Assembly: GCF_004323185.1 (NCBI RefSeq)
Contig: NZ_NAPS01000001.1
Span: 223,947 to 256,267, forward strand
From: Westiellopsis prolifica IICB1
Lineage (GTDB): Bacteria > Cyanobacteriota > Cyanobacteriia > Cyanobacteriales > Nostocaceae
Length of the DNA: 32,321 nucleotides
Reading direction: 5' to 3'
Shown here: piece by piece, positions 9,029 to 16,756 of the stretch
Layout: each line of letters starts with the position of its first letter
Numbering within the stretch: the first letter of the stretch is position 1
Position numbers and translations under genes: made by a program
Notes under the pieces: generated by a model
Database searches by the model: none
Told to the model about the DNA's origin: nothing
The model's input: only the letters and a program-made list of their open reading frames with translations

Positions 9029-10162
9029 GTGATTAAATCAGATTCACATCCCCAACAACAAGTATGTACTGAGTTTGACCGAACAATGATGCGACGCTGT
9101 TTGGAACTTGCCCAGCGCGCTTTGGGATGCACTTCCCCAAATCCAATGGTGGGGGCAGTGATTGTTAAAGATGGTGAAATTATTGGGGAAGGCTTTCATC
9201 CTCGTGCCGGTGAACCGCACGCAGAAGTTTTCGCACTCAAAGCAGCTGGTGCAAATGCTCATGGGGCAACTATCTATGTTAGTCTTGAACCTTGCAATCA
9301 CTACGGACGCACTCCTCCTTGTTCAGAAGCATTAATTGCTGCTGGAGTGGCAAAGGTAGTAGTAGGTATGGTTGATCCCAACCCACTAGTCGGCGGTGGT
9401 GGTATTGCTAAGTTACGTGCGGCGGGTATAGAAGTAATAGTTGGAGTGGAAGAAGAAGCCTGTCGTCGGCTCAATGAAGGCTTTATTCATCGCATTCTCT
9501 ACAAACGACCTTTGGGAATACTGAAATACGCTATGACATTAGATGGCAAAATAGCTACAAGCACTGGTCATAGCGCCTGGGTAACTAATCAGGAAGCTCG
9601 TAGCTTAGTACATCAATTTCGCGCTGCCTGCGATGCTGTGATCGTCGGTGGAAATACGGTCAGATTAGATAATCCCCGTTTAACTAGTCACCGACAGGGA
9701 GCGCATAATCCTTTACGGATAGTAATGAGTCGCACTCTCAATTTACCTGCACAAGCTCATCTCTGGCAAACTGAAGAAGCTCCTACCTTGGTACTAACAG
9801 ATGTAGGAGCCAATGCTGTTTCTAAGGAAATGTTGCTCAAACAGGGAGTAGAAGTAATAGAAATATCACCACTGACACCAGAACAAGTGATGTCTTACCT
9901 CTACGAACGGGGTTTTTGTAGCGTGCTGTGGGAATGTGGTGGAACTCTGGCAGCTAATGCGATCGTTCAAGGAGCAGTACAGAAAATTTTAGCATTCATT
10001 GCTCCAAAAATAATTGGTGGTAGCGATGCTCCGACACCTGTTGGTGATTTGGGTTTCACCACTATGACTGAAGCATTGTCTTTGGAACGTGTTGAGGTGC
10101 GTGTGGTGGGAGCAGATTGTTTAATAGAAGGATATTTACCTCAAAAAGTCATTAGTCATTAG
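9029..10162 (+). CDS. ribD: Bifunctional riboflavin biosynthesis protein RibD (deaminase/reductase)
   Basis: 377 residues in two domains. The N-terminal pyrimidine deaminase has zinc ligands in PHAEVFAL (H64, E66) and PCNHYGRTPPC (C89, C98). The C-terminal reductase begins at about 160 (GILKYAMTLDGKIATSTGHS; AVIVGGNTVRLDNPRL). RibD deaminates and then reduces the pyrimidine product of GTP cyclohydrolase II in riboflavin synthesis. The chosen start is GTG with no clear ribosome binding site. An alternative is ATG at 9086, which begins at the conserved MMRRCLELA and would drop 19 weakly conserved residues. It lies 93 bp after mreD on the same strand. The last codons are made from the heptamer repeat that follows. 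Confidence 0.95.
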   Translation: MIKSDSHPQQQVCTEFDRTMMRRCLELAQRALGCTSPNPMVGAVIVKDGEIIGEGFHPRAGEPHAEVFALKAAGANAHGATIYVSLEPCNHYGRTPPCSEALIAAGVAKVVVGMVDPNPLVGGGGIAKLRAAGIEVIVGVEEEACRRLNEGFIHRILYKRPLGILKYAMTLDGKIATSTGHSAWVTNQEARSLVHQFRAACDAVIVGGNTVRLDNPRLTSHRQGAHNPLRIVMSRTLNLPAQAHLWQTEEAPTLVLTDVGANAVSKEMLLKQGVEVIEISPLTPEQVMSYLYERGFCSVLWECGGTLAANAIVQGAVQKILAFIAPKIIGGSDAPTPVGDLGFTTMTEALSLERVEVRVVGADCLIEGYLPQKVISH

Positions 10163-10210
10163 TCATTAGTCATTTGTTATTAGTTATTAGTTATTAGTCA
10201 TTTGTTCTTG
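10148..10210 (+). repeat. Heptamer tandem array (GTCATTA/GTTATTA)n overlapping ribD 3' end
   Basis: Nine heptamers in register: GTCATTA x3, GTCATTT, GTTATTA x3, GTCATTT, GTTCTTG. The first two, plus the G that opens the third, encode the C-terminal VISH and stop of ribD, so the array has either replaced or grown out of the gene end. Confidence 0.85.
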
Positions 10211-10301
10211 GTTTTTACTGGAAAGAAAGTATAGGGTGTAGGAAAGAAACCTTGAGTATTGATACACTTAGCTTATATCCAATGAACAATGACTATTGTA
10301 C

Positions 10302-10321
10302 AGACGCGATAAATCGCGTCT
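10302..10321. repeat. Dispersed palindrome, arms AGACGCGAT / ATCGCGTCT
   Basis: Two perfect 9-base arms around an AA loop. The same arms with a GA loop recur at 26339-26358, so this is a dispersed palindromic repeat of this genome. Confidence 0.75.
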
Positions 10322-10356
10322 ACCAATGACCGATGACACTTGACCAATAGCTATTT

Positions 10357-10575
10357 TCATGAATATTGACGTTCATTAGCAAGATCACGAATGAGGGGTA
10401 GCCGAGATTGAATGTAGTCACACAGAAAGTCTGTTTCTTGGCAATCTAGCAAAGCTTGGGTTTTGGTTTGCTTAACCAACCACTGGACTAAGCTAGCATC
10501 ATCTAATTGCAATAGCGTCTTTGTTTGGGTCGTTTCAATTACAGACCAGACCTGACGCATAATTTTCGGAGTCAT
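10357..10575 (-). CDS. Small conserved-looking hypothetical protein
   Basis: 72 residues, ATG start, soluble and helical, with no membrane segment and no Cys-rich motif. The composition and periodicity (IMRQVWSVIETTQTKTLLQL, SLVQWLVKQ, CDYIQSRLPLIRDLA) look like a real folded protein, and the frame has normal cyanobacterial codon use. I do not recognise a family with certainty and propose no function. It is isolated between ribD and the nucleotidyltransferase gene. Confidence 0.6.
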   Translation of the reverse strand: MTPKIMRQVWSVIETTQTKTLLQLDDASLVQWLVKQTKTQALLDCQETDFLCDYIQSRLPLIRDLANERQYS

Positions 10576-10916
10576 TAGACCTCCATTTTGTCATAATGTC
10601 AGTTGTCTTCAGGATACACAATTTAGATTGCAACTTCCGGTATTAGCCAACAACCTGAAATAAGTGTTATTACAAACTTAATAATTTGATTCATAACTTG
10701 ATGAAGATTAAGAATAAAGATATTGCAGTGCTTGTTTAACAGAAATTAACCTAATTCATATTTGAATGTATTTTCAATCATTCATGTTGCTCATAAGTCA
10801 TAGAGACTCTGAAATTTTTGTTTTAAATTCTATAGACACATAATGACTTTTAGTTAAAGTGGTCTTCACTACAGAATAACAAAAATTTAAAATATTTAAC
10901 TAGTAATTTTCTACTT
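10576..10916. other. Intergenic region with no visible gene
   Basis: About 340 AT-rich bases. I see no plausible reading frame, RNA gene or strong hairpin. The upstream promoter of the small 10357-10575 gene should lie at its left end. Confidence 0.4.
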
Positions 10917-12008
10917 CTAATCCCATCCCTGCATTTCTACTAATTTTATACACAATGCGTTAATTTGATCTATGTCAGGTTTGTTAGGTAATGTTGATTC
11001 TTCATATACCTTTTGCATCTCAGTCATTAAATCTTCTGCCATTTTCATTACTTGTTCATAAGAATAATCTCCTTCGCGAATTGCTTTTAACTCATCAATA
11101 TCCCCAGCTATTCTTCTATCTACTATTAGTTCTCCTGTTCGTAAGATTTCTAGCCCACTACGTAATAATCTAATACAGTGCATTCCGTGTTTCAAATCAA
11201 AACCTGACTTTCGTTCCATTTCTGCTCGTACAGGATTCCTATTTTCTTGCCATGATAAATATGCTTTCCACTCTCTTAAAGCAATTTGATAGCCTTGGCT
11301 TTTCTGAAGTAGGCGAATAAAATCTTTGCGACTATTCGTTAAATTTTGAGTGTATTCTAAAGTTTCACTAGGCAATGTATATTGTTTCAATATAGCTTTA
11401 AAATCAATATCTGCTGTAAGCAAATCATATAATTCTTCTGCTTCTTCTAAATATTCAATTTTACCTTTAATCAAGTGATATAGATATTCTAAAAAAGCAT
11501 TTAACTCTTCTTTGCTGAGTGGTGTTTCATCTTCTATACCAAAATCAAGTGGTAATGGTTTATTCGTTGGTGGATTTAATAACCACTTACGATGGGTTTC
11601 CATTTTTTTGATTTGAGCAAAAGCATATCCAGAATAAGTATGCTTAATCTTCTTAGTTAAGAAAATTTTTCTATGATTAATTAAATACTGTCCTACAGAT
11701 GTTAAAACTGGATACTCATTCAGCCATAGCAATTCTAAGACATTGGGATTGGCTCCAGCTAATAACTGAATAATTTTTCTTAATTCATAGATGACTGTAT
11801 CTTTATTTCCATCTAAAAATGAAAATATTCCTACTTCATCCCAACCACCATCTTTTTGTTCAATTCTGTCAAATCCTAAGTAATATCTTTTAGGAGCAAT
11901 AAATACTCCTCGATAATCATAGTCTGAATCTGGACGATTTAAACCATATCCATGACTACCTGCTAAACCTATTAAAATACTTCTTTTTTCGACTTCTATT
12001 CTTTGCAT
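10917..12008 (-). CDS. Predicted nucleotidyltransferase (DNA polymerase beta superfamily)
   Basis: 363 residues. The N-terminus has the nucleotidyltransferase signature: ILIGLAGSHGYGL (GS at 17-18) followed by DSDYDYRGVFI, with metal-binding acids expected at D29 and D31. This matches the predicted nucleotidyltransferases of the YcgL/COG3541 type. The remainder is a helical domain (KRYYLGFDRIEQ, LLAGANPNVLELLW, AGDIDELKAIREGDYSYE) without a known catalytic motif. The third carboxylate of the active site cannot be placed by eye. The substrate (nucleic acid, protein or small molecule) is unknown. The gene is monocistronic and rather AT-rich compared with its neighbours, which may hint at transfer. 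Confidence 0.8.
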   Translation of the reverse strand: MQRIEVEKRSILIGLAGSHGYGLNRPDSDYDYRGVFIAPKRYYLGFDRIEQKDGGWDEVGIFSFLDGNKDTVIYELRKIIQLLAGANPNVLELLWLNEYPVLTSVGQYLINHRKIFLTKKIKHTYSGYAFAQIKKMETHRKWLLNPPTNKPLPLDFGIEDETPLSKEELNAFLEYLYHLIKGKIEYLEEAEELYDLLTADIDFKAILKQYTLPSETLEYTQNLTNSRKDFIRLLQKSQGYQIALREWKAYLSWQENRNPVRAEMERKSGFDLKHGMHCIRLLRSGLEILRTGELIVDRRIAGDIDELKAIREGDYSYEQVMKMAEDLMTEMQKVYEESTLPNKPDIDQINALCIKLVEMQGWD

Positions 12009-12284
12009 ATGTCTTTTTCGTGATAAATTTTATGGCTAATTACTATTTTTAAGTATTAATACTGATTTTATTCCGCCAGGAATTTATCGTATTTTTAAAT
12101 ATTTTTCCTTGAACATGTGTAAGTATAAACTACTATTGTATTTACTTTATGTATTTTTATTTAGTAATGCGAATTTATTATATTAAATTATACAAATATT
12201 AGACTGTTTGTAAGAAATCATTGCCATACTTGATGAGGAAAATTTCTCTTTGGTGAGAAGCTTTTTTATCACAAAAAATTTATT

Positions 12285-12467
12285 ATGGCAACTTTAAAAT
12301 CTTGTGTTTCTGCTTGTCGCTACTGTCGCCATTACACACCTTTAGGACAGCGTGGGGGTATGTGTAATCTGTTAAATGTGGGGGTAAAGTCTGGCTGGAA
12401 AGCTTGCTCTCTATCAATTCCATCATTCGCTCCCTGTTGGGAAAATATAGATACTGTTCATAACTGA
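12285..12467 (+). CDS. Small Cys-rich cyanobacterial protein
   Basis: 60 residues with six cysteines: SCVSACRYCRHYTPLGQRGG, then MCNLLNV, then GWKACSLSIPSF and a final PCW. I recall close relatives as short conserved proteins in many cyanobacteria. The spacing (C-x4-C-x2-C, then single Cys residues) suggests a small metal-binding or disulfide-stabilised fold. No function is known to me. The minus-strand frame over the same bases lacks such a pattern. No strong ribosome binding site is seen before the ATG. Confidence 0.75.
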   Translation: MATLKSCVSACRYCRHYTPLGQRGGMCNLLNVGVKSGWKACSLSIPSFAPCWENIDTVHN

Positions 12468-12495
12468 AATTCAAAAAAACGACAAATAATATTTA

Positions 12496-12616
12496 AGTAA
12501 GTCGGCACAAATAAATCTAATTAATTGGGGTCATCATTTGTCATTTATCATTGGTAACGGTTGGATGCATTTTTACTTTTCGTAACTCGCGCTATATTTA
12601 TTTGTGCCGACTTACT
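12496..12616. mobile_element. MITE-like element with 21-bp terminal inverted repeats
   Basis: The arms at 12496-12516 and 12596-12616 are perfect inverted repeats (core GTCGGCACAAATAAAT) enclosing about 80 non-coding bases. The ends read TA-AGTCGG and CCGACT-TA, compatible with a TA target duplication as used by IS630/mariner-type transposases. No transposase is encoded, so it would be non-autonomous. Confidence 0.7.
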
Positions 12617-12995
12617 ACTATCATTAGTAATTTTTATTTGTCGTTTGTTGTTGATGTTTAATACCAATTGTTTTTGAACGTGCATTTAAGTGACATCTTG
12701 CACCAATTGTAATCAGCCGAAAAATAAATTTTTGGCTCAAAGCTTAAACCCATTTTAATGGGTTCAAATCTTAGCCCGTCAGTTTTTAACCGACTTTAGC
12801 TTTTAGCCCGAATTTTAAGAAAAAGTTGATCAAATAGGCTTTGTGAAGTACACTGATAGATTGTCTGTCTAATTCCTGCTCGGATCAGGTAGACGCATTG
12901 CAAAGGCTGGCAACGATAGTTCAAAGAATGCGATCGCTCGCGTTGATTGTATACAAAAGTCAGCTACCTGTACGGCAACCCCTAAGGACAATTAC
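12617..12995 (+). other. rplU upstream region
   Basis: About 380 bases without a gene. It contains a palindrome at 12747-12764 (AACCCATT / AATGGGTT) followed by GCTTTTAGCCCG-type repeats common between cyanobacterial genes. The last 150 bases should hold the promoter and leader of rplU-rpmA. I could not identify a recognisable L21 autoregulatory RNA motif. Confidence 0.4.
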
Positions 12996-13403
12996 ATGAC
13001 TTACGCAATTATTGAAACTGGCGGTAAGCAACTAAAAGTTGAACCAGGCCGCTTTTACGACATTGAACTGCTTTCTGTTCAACCCGATGAGCAAGTTAGC
13101 ATAGACTCAGTTTTGCTAATACAACACAACGGTGAAGTTACTATTGGTCAGCCGTTAGTCGCAGGAGCAAAAGTAGAAGGGACTGTGATGCGACACTTGC
13201 GGGGTCGTAAAGTCCTGGTTTACAAGATGAAACCGAAAAAGAAAACCCGCAAAAAGCGCGGACATCGCCAAGAAATCACTAGGTTGATGATCAATTCCAT
13301 TAGCCTTAATGGTTCTGTACTTGCTTTTGAAGCAGAAGCTACTGTAAATAGTGAAGTAGATAGCGAAGCAACAACTGATGTTGCACAAGAATCTGCTGAA
13401 TAA
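12996..13403 (+). CDS. rplU: 50S ribosomal protein L21
   Basis: 135 residues. It begins [20 protein letters not shown] and contains the basic L21 signature [20 protein letters not shown], with the QEITRLMI that ends the core. L21 binds 23S rRNA in the large subunit. The C-terminal tail of about 30 residues is acidic ([20 protein letters not shown]) and longer than in E. coli L21, a feature I associate with cyanobacterial and plastid forms. It is followed 44 bp later by rpmA, the standard order. Confidence 0.97.
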   Translation: MTYAIIETGGKQLKVEPGRFYDIELLSVQPDEQVSIDSVLLIQHNGEVTIGQPLVAGAKVEGTVMRHLRGRKVLVYKMKPKKKTRKKRGHRQEITRLMINSISLNGSVLAFEAEATVNSEVDSEATTDVAQESAE

Positions 13404-13435
13404 TTTGTGATTGGTTGGTTGTTGGTTGTTATTTC

Positions 13436-13441
13436 AAGGAG
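13436..13441 (+). promoter_or_regulatory. Ribosome binding site that sets the rpmA start
   Basis: AAGGAG lies 6 bases before ATG 13448. The frame stays open further upstream, but the extra residues ([11 protein letters not shown]) are encoded over this site and do not belong to L27. Confidence 0.75.
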
Positions 13442-13447
13442 AAAATC

Positions 13448-13726
13448 ATGGCTCATAAGAAAGGAACAGGTAGTACACGAAACGGTCGTGACTCAAATGC
13501 TCAACGACTGGGTGTCAAACGCTATGGTGGTGAAGCTGTTCGCGCTGGTAATATTCTGGTGCGTCAGCGTGGTACTAAATTTCACCCTGGTAATAATGTC
13601 GGAATTGGTAGCGACGACACTCTGTTCGCTCTCGTTGATGGTGTCGTAACATTTGAACGCAAGGGTAAAACTCGTAAAAAAGTTAGCGTTTATCCTGCTG
13701 TGACTGAAGCGGTTGCTGCATCTTAG
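13448..13726 (+). CDS. rpmA: 50S ribosomal protein L27
   Basis: 92 residues starting [20 protein letters not shown], the conserved L27 N-terminus that reaches towards the peptidyl-transferase centre, followed by [20 protein letters not shown] and [18 protein letters not shown]. It is the second gene of the rplU-rpmA operon. There is no N-terminal pre-sequence of the kind cleaved in Firmicutes. Confidence 0.97.
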   Translation: MAHKKGTGSTRNGRDSNAQRLGVKRYGGEAVRAGNILVRQRGTKFHPGNNVGIGSDDTLFALVDGVVTFERKGKTRKKVSVYPAVTEAVAAS

Positions 13727-13737
13727 ATTTAATAATT

Positions 13738-13765
13738 TTAGGGTGGGTGTTGCTACTCGCCCTAA
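13738..13765. terminator. Hairpin between rpmA and a convergent gene
   Basis: TTAGGG and CCCTAA form the base of a stem that continues with G-C and G-T pairs. It sits 12 bases after the rpmA stop and covers the stop codon of the convergent membrane-protein gene, so it could act on both. No U-run follows it. Confidence 0.45.
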
Positions 13766-14214
13766 TTTGAAAGAATCAAACCATATTGCGACATCAACTT
13801 TTCTACTAATGCACCAAGTGCTAAACCTGTGAAAGAAAAAGTAGTTGTGATCAAAAAGATTTGAGCTTGGTTAAAACCTGCGACGAGAAAATCTATTCTC
13901 ACCAATATAGCCGCAGCAATCATAACTAAAATATCAAGAAAGAGTCGAAAACGCGCAAGAATGAGAAAGAATAAAAAAGCCCCTAATACGGTGACTCCGA
14001 AGGACTTGATATTTGATCTAAACAAACTTACAGAATAGTCACTCACTTTTGAGAAAGGAATAGTCAAGCTGGAAATAAAAAGTACAGTAGCGATCGCAAA
14101 TACCAGCCATAATATAGGCTGAGTTTTTGATCGTGCAAGTAACCAGCCAAAAATGATATAGGTAAGCAACAGCAGTGTTAAAGAAAGCCAGGGTAGTCTT
14201 TTCAAAAATGGCAT
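13762..14214 (-). CDS. Small integral membrane protein, function unknown
   Basis: 150 residues with four or more hydrophobic segments: LPWLSLTLLLLTYIIFGWLL, ILWLVFAIATVLFISSL, FGVTVLGAFLFFLILARF with LFLDILVMIAAAILV, and a last one around IFLITTTFSFTGLALGALV. It has few charged residues and no signature residues. It resembles small conserved cyanobacterial membrane proteins, but I cannot name it. It is convergent with rpmA and its stop lies in the shared hairpin. Confidence 0.7.
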   Translation of the reverse strand: MPFLKRLPWLSLTLLLLTYIIFGWLLARSKTQPILWLVFAIATVLFISSLTIPFSKVSDYSVSLFRSNIKSFGVTVLGAFLFFLILARFRLFLDILVMIAAAILVRIDFLVAGFNQAQIFLITTTFSFTGLALGALVEKLMSQYGLILSN

Positions 14215-14446
14215 GAGGTAAGTTGTGATTGCCAGAGTAGCCAGCGAAGCTTCATACTCAGCAGAGTCAAAATTCTAATATAACCAGATTTTCTTACTTG
14301 TTTTGTTTGTAATCAATAGGCGATAATGCTCTGCCTCAAAACTATTCAGTAATTTAATAGAATATTTACATCAAAATTAAGTTATATATATCCTTAAAGA
14401 TTTGTAAACTGTTAGCAGTTATGTAGCCACGTGTCACATCTTGATT

Positions 14447-14450
14447 CAGG
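14447..14450 (+). promoter_or_regulatory. Ribosome binding site supporting the ATG start of cruF
   Basis: AGGA lies 7 bases before ATG 14458, inside the longer frame that could start at GTG 14431. The shorter start gives MKQLVIAERV, leading directly into the first membrane helix. Confidence 0.5.
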
Positions 14451-14457
14451 AAATATC

Positions 14458-15366
14458 ATGAAACAACTTGTTATCGCTGAACGCGTGTGCCTCATTGGTC
14501 ATATTGTATCAATGGTGTTTGGACTAGTAGGAATATTACTGGTCGTTCCTCACGCTGAAATAATTTTGAATTTAGCCGAGTTTGGACAAACCGCCATGCA
14601 ATGGAGTATGGCTGGAGGCGGCGTAGTTTATATGATTTTGGGAGCAGCAGCAGTTTCTTTGTATGCTTATAGAACACTAGGGTTAGGTTTGTGGCTCTCG
14701 TTTCTGCTGCCATCAGTGTTAATTTCTTTAAGCAGTGAATTACTAGGAACTAGTACTGGCTTTCCTTTTGGTCATTACAGCTACTTAAGTGGCTTGGGTT
14801 ATAAAATTGGCGGTTTAGTACCTTTTACTATTCCTTTGTCTTGGTTTTACGTAGGATTTGTATCTTACCTCCTGGGGCGTGCTGGTTTAGAGGTTGACAA
14901 AAAACCTAGTTTATGGCGTCATTTGGGTGCGATCGCTTTGGGTGCTTTGTTGCTCACTTCCTGGGACTTTGTACTAGATCCAGCCATGAGCCAAACATCT
15001 CTACCTTTTTGGTATTGGCAGAAACCAGGAGCCTTTTTTGGTATGCCTTATCAAAACTTTGCTGGATGGATTGGTACTGGTTCAGTATTTATGACGGTGG
15101 CTGCATTATTGTGGCGAAATACACCGATAAAATTAGAGCGATCGCAACTTAATCTACCTTTAATTGTTTATCTCAGCAACTTTGGCTTTGCTACAGTCAT
15201 GAGTTTAGCGGCTGGTTTTTCCATACCAGTCTTACTAGGCTTATTCTTGGGTGCAGCGCCGGCTGTAGTTTTATGGTGGAAGACTCAAAGTACATCTACA
15301 GAGAATGTAGTAGAATCTGTTACCAATCAAGGGCAAATAGCTCCGGTAGAAGTTGCTCTTAAGTAA
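14458..15366 (+). CDS. cruF: Carotenoid 1',2'-hydratase-type membrane protein (CruF)
   Basis: 302 residues, polytopic, with about seven or eight membrane helices. Family motifs include GTSTGFPFGHYSYLSGLGYKI, a long stretch around TSWDFVLDPAMSQ, and PYQNFAGWIGTG, which match the CruF / bisanhydrobacterioruberin hydratase family (DUF422). CruF hydrates the psi end of gamma-carotene (1'-hydroxylation) on the way to myxol. The start is taken at ATG 14458, with GTG 14431 as the alternative. The next gene is a glycosyltransferase of CruG type, the partner that glycosylates myxol, which strengthens both calls. Confidence 0.88.
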   Translation: MKQLVIAERVCLIGHIVSMVFGLVGILLVVPHAEIILNLAEFGQTAMQWSMAGGGVVYMILGAAAVSLYAYRTLGLGLWLSFLLPSVLISLSSELLGTSTGFPFGHYSYLSGLGYKIGGLVPFTIPLSWFYVGFVSYLLGRAGLEVDKKPSLWRHLGAIALGALLLTSWDFVLDPAMSQTSLPFWYWQKPGAFFGMPYQNFAGWIGTGSVFMTVAALLWRNTPIKLERSQLNLPLIVYLSNFGFATVMSLAAGFSIPVLLGLFLGAAPAVVLWWKTQSTSTENVVESVTNQGQIAPVEVALK

Positions 15367-15509
15367 ATCATCCACCGCCAGCCGAGAAAATCACGGTATG
15401 GCGGAGGAAGAATTAGCCCAAAATATTGAGTTTAAAGAATCATGATTATTTATGGGCGTTTTTCTGTTCCCTTTTAACCCTGCAATTACATTAATTCAAT
15501 ATTTTTACA

Positions 15510-16700
15510 GTGATAGACTGGTTTAGCATCATCAGTACCTTTTCGCTTTTAGTACTACTTATACAAGTCCCAGCAATAGCAATTTTACTGTCGCGCCTGC
15601 TCAAAGGACCTCTACGTCATCCCCCAGTGACACCACAAAACCCAACACCAGATATTTTAGGTAGCGTTAGTGTAGTAGTTCCCACTTTAAATGAAGCTCT
15701 TCGGATCAGTCCGCTGTTAAATGGCTTAAGTCGCCAAAGTTACGAAGTTCGGGAAATAATAGTTGTAGATAGTAATTCTCAGGATGGTACCCCTGATTTA
15801 GTCAAAGCTGCACAACAACAAGACCCCCGGTTTCGGCTGATTACTGATGATCCTTTACCTCCTACTTGGGTAGGACGTCCTTGGGCTTTACATAATGGTT
15901 TTTTACACTCTTGTGAAGCAAGTGAATGGTTTTTGGGTATGGATGCTGATACTCAACCATCACCAGGTTTAGTTGCGGGTTTGGTAAAAACGGCGATCGC
16001 ACAAGGATATGATTTAATTTCTCTTTCGCCTCAATTCATCCTCAAGTACCCTGGAGAGTGCTGGCTACAACCAGCGTTGTTAATGACGTTGCTTTACAGA
16101 TTCGATCCTGCTGGTATAAATACACAACAACCAGAACGAGTCATGGCTAACGGTCAATGCTTTTTATGCCGCCGTTCTGTGTTAGCTGCGGTCAGTGGTT
16201 ATACGAGTGCCAAAAGTTCTTTTTGTGATGATGTCACCTTAGCTCGACACATAGCTACTTCTGGCTTTAAAGTAGGCTTTTTAGATGGATCAAAAGTCTT
16301 AAAGGTACGGATGTATGAAGGAGCAATGGAAACTTGGAAAGAATGGGGTCGCAGTCTCGATTTAAAAGATGCTTCTTCCCGCACTCAGCTATGGGCTGAT
16401 TTATGGGTACTAACTTCAACTCAGGCTTTACCTATTTTGCTCATCCTCAGTTACCTATTGTTTTCCCCCCACCTCCCCTTTTCTCCTAATCCTCCTTTGG
16501 TATTACTCGGACTAAATTTATTTCTGCTGGTAGTTCGGTTTGGTATGCTGTTGGCGATCGCACCCTGTTATGATCGCACTCAATCTATGGGTGGTTGGTT
16601 GTTTTGGCTTTCCCCACTGGCTGACCCCTTAGCCGTAGTCCGAATCTTTTTATCAGCAATCAGCACTCCACGACAGTGGCGGGGAAGAAATTATCATTAA
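15510..16700 (+). CDS. cruG: Carotenoid 2'-O-glycosyltransferase, GT2 family (CruG)
   Basis: 396 residues with a GTG start. An N-terminal membrane helix (about 8-27) precedes a GT2 fold: VSVVVPTLNEALRISPLLNG, EIIVVDSNSQDGTPDLV, GMDADTQPSPG with the DxD-type metal site, and FCDDVTLARHI. Two or three C-terminal hydrophobic segments follow (ALPILLILSYLLF, LVLLGLNLFLLVVRFGMLL). CruG transfers a sugar to the 2'-hydroxyl of myxol, giving the myxoxanthophyll-type carotenoids of cyanobacterial membranes. The 143-bp gap to cruF leaves co-transcription uncertain. The gene is convergent with rnhA. Confidence 0.85.
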   Translation: MIDWFSIISTFSLLVLLIQVPAIAILLSRLLKGPLRHPPVTPQNPTPDILGSVSVVVPTLNEALRISPLLNGLSRQSYEVREIIVVDSNSQDGTPDLVKAAQQQDPRFRLITDDPLPPTWVGRPWALHNGFLHSCEASEWFLGMDADTQPSPGLVAGLVKTAIAQGYDLISLSPQFILKYPGECWLQPALLMTLLYRFDPAGINTQQPERVMANGQCFLCRRSVLAAVSGYTSAKSSFCDDVTLARHIATSGFKVGFLDGSKVLKVRMYEGAMETWKEWGRSLDLKDASSRTQLWADLWVLTSTQALPILLILSYLLFSPHLPFSPNPPLVLLGLNLFLLVVRFGMLLAIAPCYDRTQSMGGWLFWLSPLADPLAVVRIFLSAISTPRQWRGRNYH

Positions 16701-16709
16701 TAGCTTGTG

Positions 16710-16742
16710 GTTGATTGTTGGTAGTGATTCCCAACAATCAAC
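16710..16742. terminator. 12-bp perfect stem-loop between cruG and rnhA
   Basis: GTTGATTGTTGG pairs perfectly with CCAACAATCAAC across a 9-base loop, 10 bases after the cruG stop and 15 bases from the rnhA stop. The symmetric position suggests a bidirectional terminator; there is no U-run on either side. Confidence 0.5.
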
Positions 16743-16756
16743 AACAAACAACACTA

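Noticed and set aside
12283-12474. Minus-strand frame opposite the Cys-rich small protein
   Set aside because: The plus-strand frame has a structured Cys pattern and recognisable relatives. The minus frame has neither.
13407-13649. Plus-strand frame overlapping rpmA
   Set aside because: It is in a different frame from the unmistakable L27 sequence and has no motif of its own.
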